Assembly: GCA_030280995.1 (NCBI GenBank)
Contig: JASXTE010000015.1
Coordinates: 15,824,001-15,888,000, forward strand
Source of the DNA: Hemileia vastatrix
Taxonomy: Eukaryota; Basidiomycota; Pucciniomycetes; Pucciniales; Zaghouaniaceae
Reading direction: 5' to 3'
Length of the DNA: 64,000 nt
In this document: piece by piece, positions 20,351-30,275 of the stretch
Numbering within the stretch: position 1 is the stretch's first letter
Layout: the number at the start of each line of letters is the position of its first letter
The notes under the pieces: model-generated
What the model saw: only the letters and a program-made list of their open reading frames with translations
What the model was told of the DNA's origin: nothing
Databases searched by the model: none
Made by a program: the position numbers and the translations under genes

Positions 20351-21419
20351 TGTCAAGGTACACTTTTGGTCTAGAAGATTGGTATGAAGTTTTTACAAGG
20401 ATCTTGAAGGTTTAAATGGACTCTCAATAAATTTGTACATATCTCTTAAATCTAGGATGATTATTTTACTCAATTACAAGAGGTATGATTAAAATATTGA
20501 TATAAATTATATATTAGAGTTAGGTATAGTAAATACTAATGCTATAGATTATAAGAATAAGTGTTTGATTTGTTAATGTTGTAATAAGGTGATGTAGTAA
20601 AGGAATGATTCAAAAACAACTAAAAGAGAGGCCTTATATAGGCAAAGGAGAGACAAAGAACGGAAATAAAATTCTAAAAACAGTAGTATGAGAGAGAGAA
20701 AAGAATATTCCAGAAGGAGTATTTTCAAATAATAAAGTTGTTCTAAAAAGAAGGCGTCAAAAAGATGTATTTACAGAGTATGTCAGAAATACATCAATTT
20801 ATTTAATATTTACTGTAGAAGTCAATTCTAAATAAGAAATTTGAATTTTTTGTATATAATTAATATTATTTCAATATTAAAATCTTATTTTACCTTAATA
20901 TCTATTTTTTAATATAAATTTTTATTTCTTCCAACCTGTCAAATGAGCACGGTGTTAGAGAAAAATATAAGGGACAATTTTATATTTTAATTTTAATTAT
21001 TAATTTAATTTTATCATTCTTTAATTAGTTAATTTATTATAACTAATTTTAATGTAACTATCACTACGCAATATAGGGGGTGGACTTGCTAGCAAGTCAT
21101 CAACCTGAACTCAGATGGAACTAAGACTGAACTCATACTGAACTCATACTGAACCCATTCTGAACTCTACTTGAACACCCACCTATAACTGTTCTGCTGA
21201 GTGGTGTTCATCCCTGATTGTATGGTTCCTTTATCAATAGCTCAATGTGTGTTCAATCTGTGGTGAGTTTGGGTCCAAGGTTGCGGACTCGCTAGCAAGT
21301 CCTCCCCCCATATTGTGTGGTGTATATTATAATTAAATAATAATTAAAATGATAAGGTGCGGCTTCATCCAGTAAATAATTAATTATTTCACTGGGTAAG
21401 TCTAGTAGCCTGGCTGACA
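20351..21419 (-). repeat. N3 5' LTR (with a 262-bp insertion)
   Basis: The LTR is 804 bp once the CACTA-like insertion (21062-21323) and its duplicated TAT are removed. It matches 3580-4384. A minus-strand TATA box (CCTATATAAGGCC) lies at about 20632-20644. The flank at 21420-21424 is the target duplication TTTAT. Confidence 0.94.
21062..21323. mobile_element. CACTA-like non-autonomous DNA transposon (MITE)
   Basis: This 262-bp insertion is absent from the N3 3' LTR. Its ends are imperfect inverted repeats of ~37 bp. The left end starts CACTACGCAATATAGGGGG; the right end, reversed, starts CACCACACAATATGGGGGG. Both continue into GACTTGCTAGC. It is flanked by TAT on both sides (21059-21061, 21324-21326), where the empty site has a single TAT. 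The interior has short GAACTCATACT-type repeats and no ORF. Terminal CACTA with a 3-bp duplication suggests the CMC/EnSpm superfamily. Confidence 0.8.
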
Positions 21420-21718
21420 TTTATCATCATTCAATTACTACAATTAAAAAAAACACTACTATACAATTACTAGAATTCAGAAATATATTATAAAGCTATT
21501 ATAAATTGATATTATCTTTATACAAGCTATAACTATATATTTTTCATCTATTTTCCACCACTAGCACGCATTTAAATCCAAGTATTGTGAGTTTTATTTG
21601 AGTATAGCTATTTTACTAGTCTTCCCCTGAGGTTTAATCACTAAATTATTTATCAATAAGTAGTAGGACCATAAATAAACACTATTATATCATACTTATA
21701 TACTAGACTATACTGACA
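21420..21718 (+). repeat. N2 3' LTR, right part, with the N3 target duplication
   Basis: The sequence starts with TTTAT, the N3 duplication, and then continues the N2 LTR from the point reached at 3579 (catcattcaattactaca). It ends TACTGACA at 21718. The N1 coding sequence follows with CTCAT, the presumed N2 target site. The partner copy at the N2 5' end is outside the window. Confidence 0.93.
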
Positions 21719-24158
21719 CTCATGGTGTATATTGATGATATCATAGTTTTTCTAAAACTTTTGATGAACATATGGCTCATTTAAATAGGGTTTTCCAAAA
21801 AATGGATGAAATAAATATTACCTTGTCCTTGAAAAAGTGTAAATTTGGTTTTCAATCTTTGAAAGTCCTTGGTCATGTTGTGTCAGGCCTACAAATTTGT
21901 GTAGACCACAACAAAGTTGCTGCAATTAAAAATGTGAAAGCACCAACTTCTGTAAGAGAAATTCAAAGTTTTTTGGGTATGTGTGGCTATAATAGACAAT
22001 ATATTAAAAATTATCAGGTCATAGCCTTACCTCTTACCAAACTAACTAGGAAAGATGTTGCATTCATCTAAAATATTGACTGTCAAAAAGCTTTTGATAC
22101 ATTGAAAAATTGTTTAATAACAGCCCCTATCTTGGCTCTTCCAGATTTCAACAAAACTTTTGTCCTTTACACAGATTCTAGCTTTGTTGATCTGGGTGCT
22201 TCCCTCCACCAGAAACAAATTATTAATGATAAATCCTCAGAGGTTGTAATTTGTTATATTTCAAGAACCTTGAGAAATAGTGAATTGAAATATGGTGCCA
22301 CTCAATTAGAGTTCTTAGCAGTTGTTTGGGCTCTTGAGAAGCTTCATTACTATATAGATGACCAAAAGTTTGAATTGGTAACTGACTGTAGTGCTGTGAA
22401 GTCCCTCTTAAACCTGAAAACACCTAATAGACATATGTTCAGGTGGCAACTTGCTGTTCAAGAATACAGAGGACGGATGACAATTATCCATAGGGCTGGA
22501 AATTTTCACTCCAATGTTGATATGCTGTCCAGATTTCCTCTGCCAAATAATGACTCCAATCCTGCTTATGTACCTGAAGATGATAATGTTCATATCCATG
22601 TTATATTTATAGTTGATATGGAAGAAGAGTTATTACAATTAATACTGGATTCATATGATAAGGATTCTGATTTAAATAAAATAGTTACTATCTTAAATGA
22701 TTCTAAGAATACTTCAATTCAAGCATTGATTAAAACTCTTCCTGAAAAGTATCAAAATGCTTTGATTAAAGGAAAGTTTTCTATTGAATATGGTTATATA
22801 TATTATAGAAGAAAGCTTACTAATGTAATTGTAATTCATCCTTCTATGAAAGAAATTATCATCAAACTTTGTCATGATGACATATTATCTGGTCATTTTG
22901 ATCTTGAAAAAACATTGATTAGAATCAAAAACACTGCTTGGTGGGATAATATGTCTGAAGATACAAAATTATATGTTGAATCTTGTGATTCCTGCCAGAA
23001 ATCTAAAGGGTTAAGAGCAGGGTTATTACAACATATTGAAGCACCTGATGCTCCTTGGCAAATAATTAACATGGATTTTGTCACTGTTCTTCCTGTAGCA
23101 GGTAAAGACAGTTATAACTCTTGTTGGGTAATAGTAGATAGATTCACAAAAATGAGCAAATTTATTCCTACCCACAAAGATATATCCACAAAAGAATTAG
23201 CTTTCTTATGGTGGTCTTGCATGTTTAATATTATTGTTTTTCCAAAAGCCATTATCTCTGATAGAGATCCAAAATTTACTTCTGAGTTTTGGACCTCTTT
23301 GATGGATATTTGTGGCTGTGAGTTAAAGTTGTCTACAGCTCACCATCCTCAGACTGATGGTCTAGCTGAAAGAATGATTCAAACTCTGGAATATATGAAT
23401 AGAAGGTATTGTGCCTTTGGATTTGAATATAAAGACAATGACAGATTTACTCATGACTGGTTCACACTATTGCCTGGTCTTGAATTCAAATATAATAGCA
23501 CTGTTCATTCTATTACTGAGAAAAAGCCTTTTGAGCTTTGTTTAGGTTATGTCCCAAACACTCCTGCTCAGATTCTCAATAATAATTTACCTAAGTTGGA
23601 GCTACACCCTGGTGTAAAATCTTTTATGCAAATGCAAAAGCTATGCAGAAAACATTCTCAAAGCTGTATTGATAAAGAATTTGAATATGAAAAGAAAAGA
23701 TGGGATAAATCCCATAAAGAATACACATTTAATAAGGGTGATGAAGTGTTGATATCTACTTTCCATTTCAATTTACAAGGTAAAAAAAAATTAAAAGATC
23801 CTTTTGTAGGACCATTTGTTGTTAAAAGAATGGTTGGAGATAATGCAGTAGAAGTTGTATTGTATTCTCCATATGATAGGAAACATCCTGTTTTTCCCAT
23901 TTCTTTGCTTAAGCCTTATACTTCCAACAGTGACTTATTTCCCAAAAGAAGGGGAAGACCTAAAAAAACCCTCAGGAAGTCACAGAAACTGCAGAAATTG
24001 ATAAAATTCTCAATGATAGAATTATAACTTCTGAAAGAGGTACTGAATATTTATTGAGATATAAGAACAAATCATCTGAACATGATGCATGGATACCTGG
24101 AAAGGAGATTTCAAATCTTCCTACTCTGTTAAAAAGGTACAAAAAGAAAAAATCTTAG
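21719..24158 (+). pseudogene. N1 pol fragment: RT C-terminus - RNase H - integrase - chromodomain
   Basis: N1 is the outermost element of the nest. Visible N1 sequence starts just before the RT active site (YIDD at 21728-21739), because N2 was inserted there, and it is closest to N3 in sequence. Lesions seen: a one-base deletion at about 21745-21752; TAA for a Trp codon at 22069-22071; loss of three codons in the CQKSK-RAGLLQ segment near 23010; and a one-base deletion near 23972. The last puts the chromodomain (EYLLRYKNKSSEHDAWIP, to the TAG at 24158) out of frame with the main 22102-24027 frame. RNase H, the integrase zinc motif and the DDE blocks remain recognisable. Confidence 0.93.
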
Positions 24159-24192
24159 CATTTTTATTATTGTTTTTTTTAGAGTGAGGGAG

Positions 24193-25449
24193 TGTCAGCC
24201 AGGCTATACCAGAAGCCCAGTAAATGATATGTTGATTTATTGGACCTGAAAGAGGGTGTAAGAATTGCATTTGATGTATATCAATTAATATTTTATTGCA
24301 TAATAAAATTATATAAGTATCTTATTAAATATAAGTGTTATATTAATTTTATTGTTATATAAATTATTTATACATTTAAATTAAGAATAATATATTTTAT
24401 ATTCTAAAAATAATGGCGCATTTTCATGTATTTAATAATTATAAATTAATAATTAATTAATTACAAACATATATTATAATTATATGTGTAAAATTGACTT
24501 ATAATGTAATTAAATTTATATATTAAATAAAACTTTTCATATATTATTAAACAATAATATTGGGTGCTTTTTTGACCCTTAATTGTGTTAGTAAGATTAT
24601 TAAATAAATTATAACACTTATTTAATAACATAGTATTAAAATCCCCACTTTAAATTACAAAAATCATTAAAGTAATTATATGTTTCATTTAAACTAATTA
24701 TTGAACTAATTACATAGTTAAAACAATTAATTAAAATTGCTTTAAACTGGATTGAATTGATTACATGAATTTTTGGCGTGAAATTAATTCTATTTATTTT
24801 ACTTAAAGCCTTTACATCCTACTGTAATTTCTGTTTTGCATTATTTTACTCACTGTTCTCATATTTCAAACTTACTTGGCTATTAATTATTTTAATTAAG
24901 TGTTTTTGGGAAACTATAGTGGGAAAATTAGTTACTTACTCACAGGTTTAGTTGAATGTCTCATGTTTTTCTCTCAGTCTCCATGTATTAGTTGTATTCT
25001 TTTTAATGTCTAGTTTCATGTTATTCCTTTTTGTAATTACTATATGGTGACGCTTCAGAGGGTCCTTTGCCTATAAAAGGCTTTGGATTATCCCCTGTAG
25101 CTGCATCATTATTTACACTCAAACAAATTTCATTATTAATTTCATTACATTTATGATCTTTAATATTAGTATTCTTAATCTAATTTAAAAAGTATATAAG
25201 TAATTAAAGGTTGCCTTAAGTCTCATAATAATAATAGATGTCTGTTGCGCATTGAATATAATTGCTAGTTAAATAAGTATATTATAATTTAAAAACCCAT
25301 ACCATAGTGTCAGATCCCCAAGCAACCTTGTTGCCTTCCCTTTTAAAATACTTATACTATTTAATTTCTTTACACCTTTATATTACCTTGTCTTCCTCCT
25401 CTCTATTTTTCTTCTTCTCCTTCTCCTTCGTCTAGACAACCGGCTGACA
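24193..25449 (+). repeat. N1 3' LTR
   Basis: The 1257-bp LTR begins TGTCAGCCAGGC after the purine tract agagtgagggag and ends GGCTGACA. A TATA box CTATAAAAGG lies at 25071-25080. Related LTR copies occur at 50391-51656, 51706-52831 and 54877-56013. The 5' LTR is outside the window, so no target duplication can be checked. Confidence 0.88.
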
Positions 25450-26252
25450 CTCGATGTGTAGTGTCTACTACAAAAAACATTCTAATGAAAGCTTTGTGTA
25501 TCAATCAATCTTCTAAAAATTTAGAAAAACATGAATAATTAAAGGATAATGAGTGGAAAAAAATTAAACAGAGTTAGTAGCAATATTTCTTTTTATTATC
25601 CTAATATCTCCACCTTTCTTAAGAAAAAGAGCATTCATGAAAATTGGATTGGCATCTTTCAATCATTTACCTCAGTGTTCATCACTTATTCTAATCTATG
25701 AATCAAAATTCTTGCAATTTTCAACTGCTTATATGAAAACAGTGCTCAAATAGAAAAAACTAAACATTTTTATTGGAAACTTGCAGACAGGCAAGAAAAG
25801 AAACTTTTACTGCCTTTTTCAGAATCAACTTTGACTGTGGTATGAATTAATCCAAAATTTTATCTTAGCTGTTCCATAGATAGTTCTAAATAAGGTTAAG
25901 GTTAGTCAAAAGTTGCTATAGTATGTTTTGTGACTTTTTTACTATTTATCTATGGGAAAGGTTTTACTCCTTTTTTGGAAAAAATACTGCTAAACTGGAA
26001 AAGCTTGCAGTTGTTTGCCCTCCCACCCACCCAAAAAAAATGTGCAAACCAGTCATATGACTAGCTACATCTGATAATTAGATATGCATTTATGTAGTTT
26101 AAAACTTTTTCACAAACCCCTGCCCCATCCCCTTCTGTCTCCCTCTTCCTACCTTGGTTTTGCTATTTTTCAGCTTCCCATTCTTCCTACCTCAACTTTC
26201 TTTCTTTTGGGCTCTTCTTTTTGGGTTTTCTATTTCTTAAGGTGAGCCATTT
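25450..26252. other. Spacer without recognisable gene
   Basis: This 0.8-kb AT-rich stretch lies between N1 and F. It holds short A runs and a C-rich patch near 26010-26030. I see no ORF of note, repeat or RNA gene. It ends CATTT, the F target site. Confidence 0.6.
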
Positions 26253-26998
26253 TGTCAGCCTGTATATCCCCAGGACTTAGTAAAAAGTGCTTATAAGTTA
26301 TGTTAAACACATGAACTATACATGGGAAAAATAAATGAGAGTACACAAACAGTATACATAAGTAAAATTATGATAATGCCATTATAACACCTTATATACA
26401 CGCATATATCCACCTTTTATAAGTCTTATGTACTTAATATTAAGTTGTAATATGTTAGGGTAATCTTAAGAACCTTAAGTATAAGGCTACATAATTTTTA
26501 AGTACACTTAAAGCTGTTATATTCATTGTTTTACGCAAAAAACAAGAAATGCGCTTTATTTCACTTAAAAGTTGACTATATGTGCTATAAAATTGAGAAT
26601 ATCAAAATTGCGCTTTGACAGATCAATTGGGCTCATTTAGAACTATTGATTTAGCTATTTAAATGCATAAAAATAACACTTTTCAAATTTGGTGTTTTTT
26701 ATGCCAGAAATGGCTTCTGTGTACTGGCTACATACTGCCTGCTTTTTTCCTGTGTGAATAGCTTCATTTTTAGCAAAGTTAGCTTTTTCACACTATAATT
26801 ACCCCACATTGTATGCCCACTGTGGGGAAACACACTAAAATAGGCAACAGGCGCTTATTTAGTGTCTTAGCTTAATTAATAATGCATTGACCTTGTTTAT
26901 ATGCACTAATTTCATTAATAACCTCACTCTTGGCACCTTATTTCATCACCACACTTAAATTCGCCTAATTTTAGTCAAGGATTTACCCATACAAGCGC

Positions 26999-28129
26999 TA
27001 TGGTAAGGTAAACTCTTACAGTCGCCTTGCTGTAAGCAGAATCCGGAGGAGATATGTGGATTTAGCTGAAAACCCCGTCCTTCCAATAAAAATAACAAAA
27101 TGGGAATTCTAAATCACTAAGCTAACCAATCTACTTGGATCCGATTGATGAAAATAATGAAACTCTAAAATAATTAACGCTTATTGAGATTAAATGATCG
27201 TGGCTGTTGATAAAAGAAATACTGATAACAACAATTAAGGTGTACCAGTGAAAGATCTGAAAAGATTGACTTTTATGTTTTTATAATAATTTAAATTTAT
27301 ATGAGACAGCAATAATCAAGTCCCAGCGACGAAGACCTTTCTAAAGATACCCTGTATGAAGTGTTATTTAAACTGTTGAATTGTATTTCTAAGATGTTAT
27401 GTAAAAATAATAATGTTATAAGGGTATTACAACTTATTTAATTTGTTGAGTAATAAAAAATGAGACTGTGGTAGTTAATGATTAAGCTGTATGATGTGTC
27501 CCCCCTCCTCAATTTCGAGTTTGAGAAGCGCTTAAGTATTCCTAGTCACGTGCCTAAGTTTTCCCCTCCAGAGCTCTTCCAGAGTCAATCCGGAGCCCGT
27601 ACGGAGTCCGTACGGAGTCAAAGCGGAGTCCGTACGGAGTCGAAACGGAGTCCGTCCGGACTTCCGGACTCAATTTAGAACCTTAAAACCATAATAAAAA
27701 ATCTAGAAAAATTACACATAATAGAGCTACTTCCCCTTTACCTACCAAACTAATTTTCGTAGTCTGCGCAGCTCTAATTACCCCGTGAAAATTCATCAAA
27801 GTTAAGTAATATTTGAAAACGTAAATATTTCTATAAAACTTTAAAATTCATTTAAAAATATAAGAAAATAGTAAAAATTCTGGGAAAATTTCCCAAGGTT
27901 CTTGAGTGACTTGACTTGATACTTATAAATTTTTCAGACCGTAAAAATAAGTTTTCTCCGTAAAATAAATTGTATTTGTGTAGGCATTCGCTCGTGACCA
28001 ATTTCTTCATATTTTAAACTCCAATAAATTAAATAAAACCCTTTTATAAAAAATAATAACACCAATCTTGCACCCCGTAATAACTCCATTTACGTACTTA
28101 GGTGCCATACTAAACTTTAGGCTACCACA
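26999..28129. mobile_element. Unclassified 1.13-kb insertion in the F 5' LTR
   Basis: The 3' LTR reads ACAAGAGCCTGCC without a break where this insertion sits. GCGC is present on both sides (26995-26998 and 28130-28133). The ends are imperfectly inverted: TATGGTAAGGTAAAC on the left, and TGTGGTAGCCTAAAG for the right end reversed. No transposase ORF is visible, so it is a non-autonomous element of unknown superfamily. A GC-rich CGGA-repeat block lies inside. Confidence 0.7.
27590..27672. repeat. GC-rich CGGA repeat
   Basis: About eight CGGA or CCGGA words recur every 9-11 bp, in the form GTACGGAGTCC. The block is strikingly GC-rich for its surroundings and largely self-complementary. It accounts for the short reading frame at 27478-27678, which I do not treat as a gene. 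Confidence 0.7.
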
Positions 28130-28877
28130 GCGCCTGCCAAGGACTGCATGTAGTTACCCCACATCTCATGCTCTTTTTTAAGTTTTTGGGTGGTTTCTCA
28201 GTCAATTTTGGTTATTTTTGGATGGGAATTTCACGTAGTATAATGTCAGGATTAGCCCCTCCATTTCTACTGTAGATCCCCCTTATTATTAAGCTATAAT
28301 TAACCTTAAAAAGTCTCCTTTAACCTTGTTATAATATTGTTTTCCACGCATATACTCTCTTTTTGTCTTTTCTTTAATTTTGATGGATCTCCCTTAATAT
28401 TAATAGGATTTTAGTGGTTGTTGTTTGTCTAATTATGTTATTGGTCACTAGGGGAGTTGATGGAGAGGTCTATTACTTGTTTGAAGGCGTCTTTAACATT
28501 GTATTGGATGGTACATCAAGGTGTTTATTGGGGAAGTTAGTGTGTATAAAAGGAGGAGGTTTTGGGTCTTGTTTTCTGCATTCTTTATCATTTACAATTT
28601 ACCAATATAACCAAATAAATTACAATACATATCAATTAGTACTTTTATAAGACTTTTGAATAGTATCTGAATTATAAAATCTATTTTTCTACCAACTACA
28701 AAGATTGTAAGCCATATATAAAATTAGTGAGAATTATATTACTAAGACCTTTAATTTTGATTATATTTTACTACTTATTGGATTTATATTACAGTATTCA
28801 TATAGGACCATTAAAATCTTCTAGACAACTGACCATTCAAGCTAGTTCACGTCCTTGTACTTGAACTTAGCCTGACA

Positions 28878-28892
28878 ATTGGGGACCTTTCC
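28878..28892 (+). promoter_or_regulatory. F primer-binding region
   Basis: ATTGGGGACCTTTCC directly follows the 5' LTR and aligns with N4, N3 and G. The primer is not identified. Confidence 0.55.
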
Positions 28893-29453
28893 TCAAGAAT
28901 TCTGTTATAATCCTGTAAGTGAAAAATTCAAAGAAGGTACACGTAAATAATATCCCTATAGAAATATTTGGATAATTACAACAGGTTGGGGTCACTTATA
29001 TAGTGATTTCAGAAAAAGAAGCCCTGTTATATAATAAAATTGTGATATTGAATCAACAATTTTACCACTAATTGTTATTAGTGGGAGTCTGTCAATAGAC
29101 CAATTAAATTTATGATCTTTGCAGATAATAAACAAATTAAACTGATTAATTGTTTTCTTTTAACAGGACTCTTAATCTTTTCTTTTTATTGGTTTGTAAT
29201 ATTCATTAAATATTTAGAGAGAATCTTACTAACAGTTGTTTTCTTTTAAATATAAAAACATGGCTACATATTGTAGACCAGTTAAATTAAGTGACCACAT
29301 AAAAAGCATATTTGACTTTTGGCACTTAAAGATTCACTTCATACCAATAAGTAAGCAATAAAATTGTCTTCAGTGGTATTGATAAATACTGATAAAACTC
29401 CTTTTTGAAGTTTTTATATCTAAATTATCAAATTCTTTAAATTCCACGTGAAA
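28893..29453 (+). other. F 5' leader
   Basis: AT-rich leader of ~560 nt up to the first ATG at 29454. It has a GTAAGT at 28916 and a TTTTAACAG near 29166, which could bound a leader intron, but no second copy supports this. No hairpin array is seen. Confidence 0.5.
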
Positions 29454-29991
29454 ATGTGTGACAACAATGACATTGTAAGTAATAAGGCAAAACATTATAA
29501 CTTAAGACCTAGAGCTGAAAGACCTGTTACAGGAAATTCAAATGGAGGGCCAGGACTCTCCCATAATCAAAAACACTCCGCCAATGTCTCTGGAGGAAAG
29601 GGAAAAGCTTTTAAAGCAGGTTTCAATAAAGAAGTCAAAAAATACATTACAAGAACAAGTTCACTCCCTATCCACCCTAATGAACACCTTGAAAATAAGA
29701 GTCAACAACATAGTGGACCAGATCAACAATCTGGAAAAGAGAGCAGCTCAAGGTTTCATAGAAGTCAACCAAGCTCTAGTGGACATAAAGACTCAACCAC
29801 CAACAGTGGCATCCTACAATTCCATAGCAACACCTCCAGCCCAAGAGGAGGACCAAAAAATTACAGTAAGCAAATGGAAATGGGATTGGTACGCCCAAAA
29901 TTACAAAAATCCTCCTCAACAAGGATCCAGCAGTCACCCTTACAGGGGAAATCCAAGGAGAGGCAGGGGAAATGGGGTAAGACCTTGGTGA
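29454..29991 (+). CDS. F spliced ORF1 (PW protein)
   Basis: The proposed gene has exon 1 at 29454-29474 (MCDNNDI), a 58-nt intron, and exon 2 from 29533 (EIQMEGQD...), ending RPW-stop at 29991. Exon 2 carries MSLEEREKLLKQVSIKKS, a coiled coil (LQEQVHSLSTLMNTLK, then VDQINNLEK), KWKWDW at 29872-29889 and the basic HPYRGNPRRGRG tail. The equivalent N4 peptide is MSIEEKDALLK followed by ITIKKT, so the two are clearly related. The frame is +1 to Gag, which is also open across the whole region. ORF1 is undamaged here although the rest of F is wrecked. The function is not known. Confidence 0.72.
29475..29532 (+). other. Candidate intron 1 of F (58 nt)
   Basis: The donor GTAAGT comes after seven codons, with a branch-like ATAACTTAAG and acceptor GTTACAG. 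Splicing joins the ATG to the PW frame in phase 0. Without splicing the ATG reads into the Gag frame. Confidence 0.65.
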
Positions 29992-30275
29992 GTCATCCAA
30001 CTTCTTATGATCAATTGCATCAACCTAACAATGAATTACTTATAGGTAATGAGATTGATAAGGAAATATTGGATATAATTGATAATGATTTAAAGGATTA
30101 TTCATTTGAAAAAAATATGTTAAACTTGTCTTTGCACAAAGACAATGTAGATAGTTTTATTGATCACCAGGATAATGCTATTAATATTAAAATGGAATCA
30201 AATGATGAGTCTTCTGAGTTGGACACAGAAAAAATAGAATATTTTTTAAAGAAAATCCAATGGAATCAAAGATAA
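29533..30275 (+). pseudogene. F Gag N-terminal frame
   Basis: In the unspliced reading the ATG at 29454 continues through KAKHYNLRPRAERP and a long low-complexity S/G/K-rich stretch that overlaps ORF1. It becomes more protein-like after 30000 (NEIDKEILDIIDNDLKD) and stops at 30275. N3 has no stop here and runs into the capsid. I infer that this is the start of a Gag-Pol frame now broken. Two more stops follow near 30403 and 30458. Confidence 0.7.
29988..30045 (+). other. Candidate intron 2 of F (58 nt)
   Basis: The donor GTGAGT overlaps the ORF1 stop (TGG TGA). A branch-like CCTAACAATG and the acceptor TTATAG are followed by GTAATG. Splicing recreates TGG TAA. Confidence 0.55.

Larger units (their letters stand above)
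3580..21419 (-). mobile_element. N3: Ty3/Gypsy chromovirus retrotransposon inserted in the N2 LTR
   Basis: The element runs on the minus strand between LTRs at 20351-21419 (5') and 3580-4384 (3'). Its plus-strand ends are TGTCA and TGACA, and the 5-bp target duplication TTTAT lies at 3575-3579 and 21420-21424. The right flank continues exactly where the interrupted N2 LTR stops. N3 contains the whole of N4 and a small CACTA-like insertion in its 5' LTR; without these it is about 8.7 kb. By eye its LTRs differ at roughly 20 of about 804 positions, so it is older than N4. The coding frame carries two nonsense codons plus one near the start codon. Confidence 0.95.
26253..28877 (+). repeat. F 5' LTR (interrupted)
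   Basis: The LTR begins TGTCAGCCTGTATATCC and ends CCTGACA. Relative to the 3' LTR it carries exactly 1135 extra bp near its middle. A TATA box TATAAAAG is at 28545-28552, downstream of the insertion. The insertion therefore separates upstream U3 sequence from the core promoter. Confidence 0.95.

Noticed and set aside
27478..27678. 66-codon frame with repeated Ser-Gly-Arg-Thr-Glu
   Set aside because: It is the translation of the CGGA repeat with no sign of coding constraint.
28414..28650. 78-codon frame in the F 5' LTR (and 36513-36749 in the 3' LTR)
   Set aside because: It spans the TATA box and putative start site, and both copies are simply the same young LTR. There is no independent support.
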